Source of the DNA: Bacillota bacterium | Lineage (GTDB): Bacteria > Bacillota > Clostridia > Christensenellales > UMGS416 | Assembly (NCBI GenBank): GCA_023422005.1 | Contig: JAEZSC010000145.1 | Location: forward strand, 1 to 23,795 | DNA: 23,795 nucleotides | Reading direction: 5' to 3' | Part shown: piece by piece, positions 6,757 through 13,824 of the stretch | Layout: the number at the start of each line of letters is the position of its first letter | How positions within the stretch are numbered: position 1 is the first letter of the stretch | Position numbers and translations under genes: made by a program | The notes under the pieces: model-generated | Seen by the model: the letters and a program-made list of their open reading frames with translations, nothing else | What the model was told of the DNA's origin: nothing | The model's database searches: none

Positions 6757-7803
6757 ATGTCATTTGAGCCCAATGCCAGCAATCTGCGCCGCGCGGTGCT
6801 GCGCCAGCGCCCGGAGCGCGTTCCTCTGTATGACCATGTCATCGACATCGGCATCATGGAGCGCGTCGTAGGCGCACCCATCCTATCGCTGTTGCAGGGC
6901 GATGCGGCGGACCGTGTGCGGGGTTTCGCCAACATGGCGGACTTCCATGTGGCCATGGGCTATGATGCCCTGAGCTTTGAGGGCTGTGTGGGCGGCCTGC
7001 TGCCCGGCGGCGGCGGCCTGCTGAACGAGCGGCACGAAAGCACCATCCGCACCATGGACGATCTGCAGCGCTATCCGTGGGAAGAGATCCCTGAGCGCTA
7101 TTTTCTGCGCTTTGACGACGACTTCGCCGCGCTGGAGAAGGCGCTGCCGCCGGGCATGGGCGTGGTGGGCGGCGTGGGCAATGGCATACTGGAATGTGCC
7201 CAGGAGCTCACCGGCTATGTGGGCCTGTGCCTGATGCGCTATGACGACCCCGAGCTCTTTGTGGCGCTGCTGGAGCGCTGCGCGCGGCTGCTGGGGGACA
7301 TCTGGGAGCGCTTTTTGCCCCGCTGGGGACATCTGCTGACGATTTGCCGCACCGGCGATGACATGGGCTTTAAAAACGCCACGCTGCTGGCCCCGCAGGA
7401 TCTGATCGATCATGTGGCGCCGGGCTATCGGCGCATCAGCGCCCTGGCCCACGCCCACGACAAGCCCTTCCTGCTGCACAGCTGCGGCTGCATCTTCCCG
7501 GTCATGGATGCGCTGATAGACGCCGGCATCGACGCCAAGCATTCCAACGAGGATGTCATCGCGCCGCTGAGCCTGTGGCTGGAGCGCTATGGCCAGCGCA
7601 TCGCCATCTTCGGCGGCATCGATGTGGACCTGCTGACCCGCGGCAGCGCCGACGACATCCGTCGCGTGAGCGCGGAGCTGTTCACCGAAGGCTCGCGCTA
7701 TCCGGGCTTCGCCTTCGGCACCGGCAACTCGGTGCCCAGCTATATCCCGCTGGACAATTATGTTCTGATGAACGAGACCGTGCGCAAGCTCAGAGGAGAG
7801 TAA
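6757..7803 (+). CDS. UroD-superfamily protein 2 (MtaA/CmuA-like), intact HxC motif
   Basis: A 348-residue TIM-barrel protein of the same superfamily as the product at 4647-5714 but clearly divergent from it. The start NLRRAVLRQRPERVPLYDHV fits the family N-terminus. The metal motif is LLHSCG, with His241 and Cys243. TGDDMGFKNATLLAP and FGGIDVDLLTRG are typical substrate-cleft and late-barrel segments. The C-terminal FGTGNSVPSYIPLDNY lacks the third Cys of MtaA. ATG 6757 follows GGAGGT at 6-nt spacing. It has its own consensus promoter and a strong terminator 50 nt past the stop, so it is monocistronic. The likely role is methyl transfer or a related one-carbon reaction rather than heme synthesis; the substrate is unknown. 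Confidence 0.85.
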   Translation: MSFEPNASNLRRAVLRQRPERVPLYDHVIDIGIMERVVGAPILSLLQGDAADRVRGFANMADFHVAMGYDALSFEGCVGGLLPGGGGLLNERHESTIRTMDDLQRYPWEEIPERYFLRFDDDFAALEKALPPGMGVVGGVGNGILECAQELTGYVGLCLMRYDDPELFVALLERCARLLGDIWERFLPRWGHLLTICRTGDDMGFKNATLLAPQDLIDHVAPGYRRISALAHAHDKPFLLHSCGCIFPVMDALIDAGIDAKHSNEDVIAPLSLWLERYGQRIAIFGGIDVDLLTRGSADDIRRVSAELFTEGSRYPGFAFGTGNSVPSYIPLDNYVLMNETVRKLRGE

Positions 7804-7853
7804 CACGCCCTTCGGTGCTCTGTCGCCTTGCCGAGTCAATCGAGAAAATGATG

Positions 7854-7884
7854 AAACCCGCCTGGCTTCAACAGGCGGGTTTTC
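7854..7884. terminator. Bidirectional terminator between UroD2 and the CAP gene
   Basis: AAACCCGCCTG (7854-7864) pairs with CAGGCGGGTTT (7872-7882), loop GCTTCAA, with a T-run on each strand. It lies between the convergent UroD2 gene and the minus-strand CAP gene. Confidence 0.88.
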
Positions 7885-7927
7885 TGTGTAGACCGATATG
7901 TGGTTGCTGGATCAACGTCTGTTTGAC

Positions 7928-8515
7928 TTATCGACCGAACCATTGGGTGATGTAGTACGCTCCTTTGCTGGAGTTGTATACGATCCCGATGCCAATGCGC
8001 GTGTAGCTGGCGTTCATCAGGTTCTTGCGGTGGCCTTCGGAGCCCATCAGGCCCGCGTGTGCCTTGGCGATGGAGCCGTACATCGCAAGGTTTTCGGCGC
8101 TTGCACCGGTGCCGGACGCGCGCTGGGAGAAGGTCCCGTTGGTCGGCGACGTATGGGAGAAGAAGTTGTTCTTCGCCATGTCCTGGCTGTGCTTGAGCGC
8201 GCCGCTGCGCAGGCCGCTGTCGGCCCTCAGCGGCTGCAGGCCGGCATCGGCGCGATCCTCATTGATCATGCTCAGCATCTGGCTTTCCGCCGAGGTATTG
8301 CCGCTGGTCGTGGAAGCCGACGTATTGTACGCGGTCGATTTGGTCGTGCTCTGGGTCGTCGTGGGTTTGGTCGTCGTATACCTATTTGTCGTGCCATACC
8401 TGGACGGGAAGAAAGAGTAGTAGTTGAACGGCGCGGCAAAAGCCGTCTGCATCATCGACAAGGACAGCACCGCGGCTGCGGCGACGCAAAGCATCGGTTT
8501 GATCAAACGTTTCAT
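7928..8515 (-). CDS. Secreted CAP/SCP-domain protein (YkwD-like)
   Basis: A 195-residue exported protein. Residues 1-27 form a signal peptide (MKRLIKP, a hydrophobic core, then AFA before the likely cleavage). A Thr/Ser-rich, low-complexity linker spans about 40-76. The CAP domain occupies about 77-195, with MLSMINEDRADAGLQPL, LKHSQDMAKNNFFSHTSP, GASAENLAM and GHRKNLMNASYTRIGIGI, all standard for the bacterial YkwD group. The CAP His/Glu cavity residues appear present (FSHTSP, SAENLA, GHRKN). ATG 8515 has AGGAGG at 6-nt spacing. Bacterial CAP proteins of this type are extracytoplasmic and of uncertain biochemical function, often linked to sporulation or the cell surface. Its first 18 coding bases nearly match those of the transpeptidase gene upstream. 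Confidence 0.92.
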   Translation of the reverse strand: MKRLIKPMLCVAAAAVLSLSMMQTAFAAPFNYYSFFPSRYGTTNRYTTTKPTTTQSTTKSTAYNTSASTTSGNTSAESQMLSMINEDRADAGLQPLRADSGLRSGALKHSQDMAKNNFFSHTSPTNGTFSQRASGTGASAENLAMYGSIAKAHAGLMGSEGHRKNLMNASYTRIGIGIVYNSSKGAYYITQWFGR

Positions 8516-8571
8516 TGTGTACCTCCTGTTTTGTATTGCGCAAGCGGTTGTTGCGTTCCTTTGCGAGAATC

Positions 8572-8601
8572 ATGATAACGCAATACATCTTGCAAATGCA
8601 A
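8572..8601 (-). promoter_or_regulatory. Candidate promoter for the CAP gene
   Basis: On the minus strand, TTGCAT (8596-8601), 18 nt and TATCAT (8572-8577). The start near 8565 gives a 50-nt leader. The -35 box is only a moderate match. Confidence 0.5.
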
Positions 8602-8763
8602 CTTTATTGCCATCTTATTCCCTATGAAATGATTGACAAGTGCCAAAAAATCGAGGAATTGCTTGCGTTGCCCGATGATTCGCACATCAAAATAAAGTTG
8701 CAAATGAAGCTTATTGTAATGAAAAAGACGGAGACAAAGTTGGTAAGAAAGAGAAAAAAGTAA
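8572..8763 (+). CDS. Possible 63-residue basic helical protein
   Basis: An open frame in an AT-rich stretch, unlike its GC-rich neighbours. From ATG 8572 it encodes 63 residues; a later ATG at 8596 gives 55. The middle (KCQKIEELLALPDDSHIKIKL) looks like amphipathic helix and the C-terminus is strongly basic (VRKRKK). No convincing ribosome site precedes either start, and the 5' part overlaps the opposing CAP promoter. I recognise no family. It may be spurious or a decayed remnant. Confidence 0.25.
   Translation: MITQYILQMQLYCHLIPYEMIDKCQKIEELLALPDDSHIKIKLQMKLIVMKKTETKLVRKRKK
8597..8702. repeat. 12-bp inverted repeat in the AT-rich spacer
   Basis: TGCAACTTTATT (8597-8608) recurs as its exact reverse complement AATAAAGTTGCA (8691-8702), 82 nt apart. 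The arms flank most of the possible small ORF. No transposase is present. Confidence 0.6.
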
Positions 8764-8972
8764 CCGCCTGCCGATTTATTCGGCAGAAGGAAACACGGGG
8801 CTGGAGAGATGTCGTTCAAAAGCTCGCCTACAGGCGAAAAACGTTTCTTTAGAAAACAGTATGATTTCAAAGGTAAAGATATCGCCTGACGACGGTTATC
8901 GTCAGGCGATATACGAGACTAGGTTCAAGGTGTGCAAATCGCCAAGGCGCATCAGCGCCGCAGGCGAATAGA
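8764..8972. other. Intergenic region with short hairpins
   Basis: No protein gene is supported here. It holds a 7-bp hairpin CTGCCGA-TTTAT-TCGGCAG (8768-8786), a small palindrome TCGCCT-AC-AGGCGA (8824-8837) and the long perfect hairpin at 8879-8912. None has a good plus-strand U-tract, and I could not match the region to a riboswitch class. Confidence 0.5.
8879..8912 (-). terminator. Hairpin downstream of the L,D-transpeptidase gene
   Basis: A perfect 14-bp stem, ATATCGCCTGACGA / TCGTCAGGCGATAT, with a 6-nt loop. On the minus strand it is followed by the moderately U-rich CTTTACCTTTG. It lies 60 nt after the transpeptidase stop and probably ends that transcript. Confidence 0.5.
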
Positions 8973-10286
8973 TTATTCCATTACCAAAACCGCCGCGCTG
9001 CCGATCTTCGTCCAGTCATACATGAATTTGGCGTGACTGGTGTAATTGCGTACGCACATGTGCGATTGCGGCGTGGTGCCCAATGAGCGCAGCCCTTCCG
9101 CGGGAGCAGGCAGCACCCTCTTGCCGTTGGCGTCATAATGGATGGTACGAGGCACACCGTGTAGATAGCCGCCGCCGCAGAAGCGGATGCCCCAGGGCGC
9201 GTAACCATCGATGATCTTGGTGCCGTCTTTGTAGTAGTAGAACTTACTGACGCGATCCTGCACCATGAAGTCGCCCAGCGGCGTGGGCAGTGAATAGCCG
9301 CCGTTCTTGCCGGTGGAGATGTAGTTCATGGAAAGCAGCGTCCAGATACCGTCGCGCTTTTCAAAAACGGCGATGTTCTGGTAATTGCGATCCACGACGA
9401 TGGCCTGCGTCAGATCCTCGATGGCGTCTTCTCCGGAATCGGGCTTGGAGCTTAAGTATATGTCGGGCACCCAGCGTTCCTCGCCCAGCGAAGGGAAGTA
9501 GACCAGCGACATGCCGTCGGCAGAGCCCAGGCGCTGGCCCAGCATGCCGTCGGGCGCATAGGTAAAGCTGGACTTCTGTGTATCGCGATAGGCCGGTGCG
9601 CTCTGGGAACGATTGTAGCCCATCTCATCCACCGGCGAACCGTTGACCAGGGCCGGCGGCTTGCCGTTGCGGTTCTTGTAGTTGCGGATGAACACGGTGT
9701 TTTCCCGGTTGGTTACCGATTCCAGCGCCTGGATGCGAGCGAGCATATTCCCCAGGCGGAAGGAGCGGTCGCGCCCGGTGGAACTGAGCACATAGGCGTC
9801 GTGCTCGCCCTTTTTGTCGCTGTAACGCACCTGAAACCAGGGCGTTTCTCCGTCGACGCCCTGCACCTGCGCCACCAGCGCGAAGCGCTCGCCTGCGGAT
9901 ACGCTCCGCAACTTTTTGGCCTTGGCGTCGGGCGCTGCGCGCAGATTCGCGGACTTGAGCGCCACGTAATAATCCAGCGGCGTCGCGTATTTCTCATAGG
10001 CCAGGTTTACGGCCAGCGCCGGAGGTATCTGGCTGTTGTAGCGTTTGAGCACCGGATAAGGGTCCGCCGGCGTGGGCGAAGGCGTAGCGGTGGGGGTCGC
10101 TGTGGGAGTCTTGGTCGGTGTGTCGCTCGGGGTGGGCTCCGGCGTTGCTGTGACCGTGCCGGTTTGCAAATCCGGCGCTCCGGTCTGGCCTGGCAGAAGG
10201 GGCGCGATCATGCCGCCCACCCAGGCGCAGCCGGACACAACGATGCACAGCGCCAGCGGAACTGTCGCTTTGATCAAATGTTTCAT
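8973..10286 (-). CDS. L,D-transpeptidase (YkuD) lipoprotein with SH3-like domain
   Basis: A 437-residue surface lipoprotein that probably cross-links or modifies peptidoglycan. The lipoprotein signal ends VVSGC with Cys20. A proline/threonine spacer of TPT/TPA repeats covers about 46-75. An SH3-like wall-binding domain covers about 106-170 (SANLRAAPDAKAKKLRSV is the typical start). The YkuD domain is C-terminal: NIAVFEKRDGIWTLLSM, STGKNGGYSLPTPLGDF, GYLHGVPRTIHY, then the catalytic SHMCVR with Cys411, where families usually have S-H/N-G-C-x-R. A GTG at 10295 is in frame, but its GAGG is only 2 nt away; ATG 10286 has GAGG 11 nt upstream and starts a proper signal peptide, so I chose ATG. No clear promoter was found in the AT-rich 10287-10480 stretch. 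Confidence 0.93.
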   Translation of the reverse strand: MKHLIKATVPLALCIVVSGCAWVGGMIAPLLPGQTGAPDLQTGTVTATPEPTPSDTPTKTPTATPTATPSPTPADPYPVLKRYNSQIPPALAVNLAYEKYATPLDYYVALKSANLRAAPDAKAKKLRSVSAGERFALVAQVQGVDGETPWFQVRYSDKKGEHDAYVLSSTGRDRSFRLGNMLARIQALESVTNRENTVFIRNYKNRNGKPPALVNGSPVDEMGYNRSQSAPAYRDTQKSSFTYAPDGMLGQRLGSADGMSLVYFPSLGEERWVPDIYLSSKPDSGEDAIEDLTQAIVVDRNYQNIAVFEKRDGIWTLLSMNYISTGKNGGYSLPTPLGDFMVQDRVSKFYYYKDGTKIIDGYAPWGIRFCGGGYLHGVPRTIHYDANGKRVLPAPAEGLRSLGTTPQSHMCVRNYTSHAKFMYDWTKIGSAAVLVME

Positions 10287-10485
10287 GGTCCGCACATCCT
10301 CGGTAAAAATAGTATGATTACACTAAATATCGTAGCATCGAAGTATCTTTTTAGGTAGTTTAAAACAAATGCAAATATGGAAATGACCGCCATTGGGCGC
10401 TGCTGTGAAAACTGCCCATAAAGCGCAGAAAAACGCCAAAAACGACGTTTCGAGCGGCAGCATTGCGGTGCAAATTGTCTTGGGA

Positions 10486-10514
10486 TGGACACCGGTATTA
10501 TTTGGTAATATAAT
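10486..10514 (+). promoter_or_regulatory. Promoter for the pyrophosphatase-ABC-UroD operon
   Basis: TGGACA (10486-10491), 17 nt and a perfect TATAAT (10509-10514). The start near 10521 leaves a 40-nt leader. It is the only good promoter seen for the five genes at 10561-14928. Confidence 0.78.
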
Positions 10515-10560
10515 CATATAGACTTTTGAGCGCCGTCCATGCGTGAAACGAGGAGCCGCC

Positions 10561-11118
10561 ATGAATGCCTGGCATGACATCGACCCTGCGAGGGTGAAGC
10601 CGGAGGATTTTCTGGCTGTCATCGAGATCTCCAAGGGGAGCAAACAGAAATATGAGATGGACAAAGCCACCGGCCTGCTGGTGTTGGACCGCATCCTGTA
10701 TACGTCCACCCATTATCCGGCCAACTATGGCTTTCTGCCGCGCACCCTGAGCGATGACGGAGACCCGCTGGATGTGCTGGTGCTGTGCGCGGAGACGCTC
10801 TACCCGATGACGATGGTGCGTTGCTATCCCATCGGCGTCATCACGATGACCGACGACGAAGAAACCGACGAGAAAATATTGGCCATTCCGTTCAATGACC
10901 CGCAGATGAACAGCTATCAGGACATCGCTGATCTGCCTGGGCATCTATCCAACGAGATCGGCCATTTTTTCCAGATATACAAGCAACTGGAGCACGGCGC
11001 CACCAGCGTAGAGCGCGTGCAGGGCCGCGGCGAGGCGCGCGCGGCCATCCAGCGCGCCATAGAGGGCTATCGGCGCGCATTCACCAACACCGAACCGCTG
11101 GAGGAGGCCAGGCCATGA
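10561..11118 (+). CDS. ppa: Inorganic pyrophosphatase, family I
   Basis: Hydrolyses pyrophosphate to two phosphates in the cytoplasm, with Mg2+. The 185 residues include the family I signature D-G-D-P-L-D-V (Asp66, Asp68, Asp71), the substrate-site stretch KYEMDKATG (30-38), LDRILYTSTHYPANYGFLP (42-60) and the later acidic DDEETDEKILAIP region. ATG 10561 follows AGGAG; an upstream in-frame ATG at 10543 lacks a site and was rejected. The stop overlaps the start of the ABC ATPase by ATGA, so the genes are translationally coupled. It is odd for a housekeeping enzyme to lead an exporter/UroD operon. The C-terminal tail after GRGEARAAIQRAIEGYRRA is somewhat divergent. Confidence 0.95.
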   Translation: MNAWHDIDPARVKPEDFLAVIEISKGSKQKYEMDKATGLLVLDRILYTSTHYPANYGFLPRTLSDDGDPLDVLVLCAETLYPMTMVRCYPIGVITMTDDEETDEKILAIPFNDPQMNSYQDIADLPGHLSNEIGHFFQIYKQLEHGATSVERVQGRGEARAAIQRAIEGYRRAFTNTEPLEEARP

Positions 11119-12017
11119 ACGAACCCGTGATCCGTTTTCAGGATGTTTCCAAGCGCTACGGAACGCTGCTGGCTGTGGACAGCATGTCCTTTGAGGTGCA
11201 GCGTGGCGAGATACTGGGCTTGTTGGGCCCCAACGGTTCCGGCAAGACCACGTCCATCCGCCTGATGAACGGCGTGCTCTCGCCGGACAGCGGCAGCATC
11301 ACCGTGGCCGGCATGGACCCGACCCGGCAGGGCAACCAGATCCGTGCCCGTTCCGGCGTGCTCACCGAGACGGCAAACCTCTACGAGGGCATGACTGTGG
11401 CCGACAACCTGGCTTTCTTCGCCCGGCTGTATGGCGTGCCCGAGGCAGACATCCCTGGCCGCATCGACACCCTGCTGCAGCAGTTCAGCCTGACGGAAAA
11501 GCGAAAGGCAAAGGTAGGTGCTTTGAGCACCGGCCTGAAAAAGCGCGCTGCCGTGGCCAAGGCGCTGGTGCACAACCCGGATCTGCTCTTTCTGGATGAA
11601 CCCACCTCCGGGCTGGACCCGGAGGCTGCCCGCGAGATGATTGAGCATGTACGCACGCTGAACGCCGCCGGCGTCACCGTGTTCGTGTGCACCCACAATC
11701 TGGCCGAGGCCGAGCAGTTCTGCACCCGCTTTGTGTTCCTGGATCGCGGGCGTATGCTGGAAGCCGGCACGCTGGAGGAGCTGGAGCACAAGTATGTGGC
11801 CGAGATCGTGCTGCGGGTGGAGACGCCCGCGGCGGCGCTGCCCGCCGGCGTGCCATGTGTGCAGGTCCGCGGCGGCTTTACCGTAAAGCTGCCGGGCAAG
11901 GCATCCATTCCGGCCTTCCTGCGTACGCTCAGCGCCCAGCTGGACATCTATGGCGCCACCATCGAGAACAGCAACCTCGAGGCGCTCTATTTCGAAATCA
12001 GGAGGGTCAAGCCATGA
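11115..12017 (+). CDS. ABC transporter ATP-binding protein (export type)
   Basis: A 300-residue ATPase subunit that powers the membrane partner encoded next to it. Walker A is GPNGSGKTT (38-46), the signature is LSTGLKKR (137-144, a variant of LSGGQ), Walker B is LLFLDE (157-162), followed by the D-loop SGLD, and the H-loop His is 194. The C-terminal 80 residues form the extra domain common in CcmA/DrrA/Nat-type exporters. It starts in an ATGA overlap with ppa behind GGAGGAGG and ends in an ATGA overlap with the permease gene. The architecture resembles Na+ or drug exporters (NatA-like); the substrate is unknown. Confidence 0.93.
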   Translation: MNEPVIRFQDVSKRYGTLLAVDSMSFEVQRGEILGLLGPNGSGKTTSIRLMNGVLSPDSGSITVAGMDPTRQGNQIRARSGVLTETANLYEGMTVADNLAFFARLYGVPEADIPGRIDTLLQQFSLTEKRKAKVGALSTGLKKRAAVAKALVHNPDLLFLDEPTSGLDPEAAREMIEHVRTLNAAGVTVFVCTHNLAEAEQFCTRFVFLDRGRMLEAGTLEELEHKYVAEIVLRVETPAAALPAGVPCVQVRGGFTVKLPGKASIPAFLRTLSAQLDIYGATIENSNLEALYFEIRRVKP

Positions 12018-12850
12018 ACCGTCGGTCCATCGTCGCGCTCATGCGCAAGGACATCCGCGCCATCACTTCCAGCGCGCAAATGTGGTTGCCCATGCTCATC
12101 GTGCCGTTGCTGTTTGTCGTCGTGCTCCCCGGCGCGTTTCTGATCCTGGGCCGCTCTGTGGATTTTGTCGGCGACCAGGACGACTTGAAGCTCATACAGC
12201 AGTTTCTGGCCGGCATCCCCCAGGGCGCGCTGCGCTCGCAAATCGAGAACTTCGGCTCCATCAACGCCCAGCTCGTGTACCTGATGATCAACTATCTCTT
12301 CGCGCCGCTGTTCCTGATGGTGCCGGTCATGGTTTCCAGCATCGTGGCGGCGGCGGCCTTCGTGGGGGAAAAGGAAAAGCGCACGCTGGAGACGCTGCTC
12401 TTCAGCCCCCTGAGCGAGATGGAGCTTTTTTGGGGCAAGATGCTGGCGGCATTCGTGCCGGCAGTGGCTGTTTCCTGGGTCGGGTTCCTGCTGTTCACTG
12501 CGGAGTTCATGGCGCTGGGCGCGCCGCTTTTTGGCCGGCCGGTGCCGCCGGCGCCCCATTGGCTGGCCATCGTACTGTGCCTGGTACCGGCGCTGTCGCT
12601 GCTCATGGTGTTCCTCAACGTGCTGGTCAGCGCCAAGGTCAAGGGCTTTCAGGAGGCGCAGCAGCTCAGTGTACTGGTGATCCTGCCCATCCTGTTTCTG
12701 CTTTATGGGCAACTGGGCGGCGTGGTGTTCCTGGGCACGCCGCTGCTGCTGGCCTGCGGCATCGGCGTATTCGTGCTGGACGCGGTGCTGATCCGCTTCG
12801 CGGTCAAGAGTTTCAATCGCGACAAGCTGTTCAGCACGCAGGTGTCCTGA
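12014..12850 (+). CDS. ABC-2 type exporter permease
   Basis: A 278-residue integral membrane protein with about six hydrophobic segments. The first segment is about 23-45, followed by an extracytoplasmic loop (FVGDQDDLKLIQQFLAG onward), then the ABC-2 core with VMVSSIVAAAAFVGEKEKRTLETLL. The EKEKRTLE coupling-helix motif is typical of NatB/YhaP-like permeases. The start overlaps the ATPase stop (ATGA) and has AGGAGGG upstream; the last base of its stop is the first base of the next start. With the ATPase it would form a homodimeric exporter. Confidence 0.9.
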   Translation: MNRRSIVALMRKDIRAITSSAQMWLPMLIVPLLFVVVLPGAFLILGRSVDFVGDQDDLKLIQQFLAGIPQGALRSQIENFGSINAQLVYLMINYLFAPLFLMVPVMVSSIVAAAAFVGEKEKRTLETLLFSPLSEMELFWGKMLAAFVPAVAVSWVGFLLFTAEFMALGAPLFGRPVPPAPHWLAIVLCLVPALSLLMVFLNVLVSAKVKGFQEAQQLSVLVILPILFLLYGQLGGVVFLGTPLLLACGIGVFVLDAVLIRFAVKSFNRDKLFSTQVS

Positions 12851-13806
12851 TGGCAGATGCACAGCTTTCCACCCGGCTGAACCAGAGGCTTGCGGCGCTG
12901 CTGCGCGGCGAGGCCCCGGGCCGCGCCGTGGCCTGGCGGTGCAGCCGCGCGCCCTCGGCTGAGGCGGCTTCCACCATGGGCGCCGCCGGTGTGGCCTGGC
13001 TCACCGTGGGCGAGACATGCCGCGTGGAGCACCCCCATTCAGCCTTCGTGCGCAAGGCCGAGCAGGCCGACGGCCGGCCGGCGGTGCGCACCACGCTGCA
13101 TGCGCCGGAGGGCAAGCTATACGAACTGTGGTTGGCCACCGGAGAACTGCTGGAACCCTGCGTCAAGCGCGTCCAAGATTTCAAGGCGCTGCGCAGCTAT
13201 CTCAAGGACGTGTGCCAGCTGACAGCGGCCCATATGCCGGCTCTGGGCCTTGTGGGCGGCGCGCCGCTGCGGGAGATGCAGGCGCGCTGGGCGTCCGCCG
13301 ACATTCTGCGCGCCGCGAGCGACGACGGCGACGAAACCCTGGCCTCCTGCCAGCGCAAGCTGGAGAGGCTGTTCCGCCGCCGTTGCGAGGAAGCCGCCCG
13401 TGCCGGCTGCTGCGCGCTGGAGCTTAACGATAACCTGCCTCTGGGCGACACCGCCGTATATCTTGCGGCGCTGGAGCCCCAGAGGGAGTGGCTGGCCCGC
13501 CACGCCGGCGTGCCGCTGTGGGCCGCGCTGGACGCCTGGGACGACGCGCTGGCCCAAGCTTTGTATGCCCGGGACATCGGCCTGCATGTGAACGCCGCGG
13601 CGCTGACGCCGCTTAAGGACATGGGCGGCTGGGAAGGCCGGCTGATATTGGAACTGACCTTGGAGGAACTGGGCGAGCCGGAGGAACCGGTGGCCCTGGC
13701 CCGCCGCTGCCCCAGCCTGATACTGCTGGTCCGCAGCGCCACGCCGCCGGAAGGTGAGGCGCTGGAGCGCCTGGCTGATCTTGCCAAGGCCATTCAGCAA
13801 GAATGA
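12850..13806 (+). CDS. UroD-superfamily-like protein 3, metal motif lost
   Basis: A 318-residue soluble protein that I place only tentatively in the UroD superfamily. The support is its N-terminus (RLNQRLAALLRGEAPGRAVAW, resembling helix-GE-DR-VP-W), the middle TTLHAPEGKLYELWLATGE followed by VKRVQDFKALRSYLKD (as in UroD relatives: T-x-x-G-x-L, then a 'vK..eDy..L' helix), and a GVPLWAALDAWDDALAQAL segment in the place of the HxCG loop. There Ala226-Leu227-Asp228 replaces His-x-Cys, so the usual zinc site cannot form. It shares one base with the permease stop (TGATG) and is followed 18 nt later by another UroD-like gene. It could be a non-catalytic partner, a methyl-acceptor-binding protein or an enzyme with changed chemistry. 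Confidence 0.6.
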   Translation: MADAQLSTRLNQRLAALLRGEAPGRAVAWRCSRAPSAEAASTMGAAGVAWLTVGETCRVEHPHSAFVRKAEQADGRPAVRTTLHAPEGKLYELWLATGELLEPCVKRVQDFKALRSYLKDVCQLTAAHMPALGLVGGAPLREMQARWASADILRAASDDGDETLASCQRKLERLFRRRCEEAARAGCCALELNDNLPLGDTAVYLAALEPQREWLARHAGVPLWAALDAWDDALAQALYARDIGLHVNAAALTPLKDMGGWEGRLILELTLEELGEPEEPVALARRCPSLILLVRSATPPEGEALERLADLAKAIQQE

Positions 13807-13824
13807 GAACTTGCAGGAGGAACC

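Noticed and set aside
8809..8889. 26-codon ORF with GGAGAG just before its ATG
   Set aside because: Spacing to the ribosome site is too short, it ends inside the hairpin at 8879-8912, and nothing else supports it.
11950..13806. 618-codon plus-strand frame spanning the ABC permease and UroD3
   Set aside because: Its first part is the permease read out of frame and only the last part is the real UroD3 frame; the TGATG junction at 12848-12852 separates the true genes.
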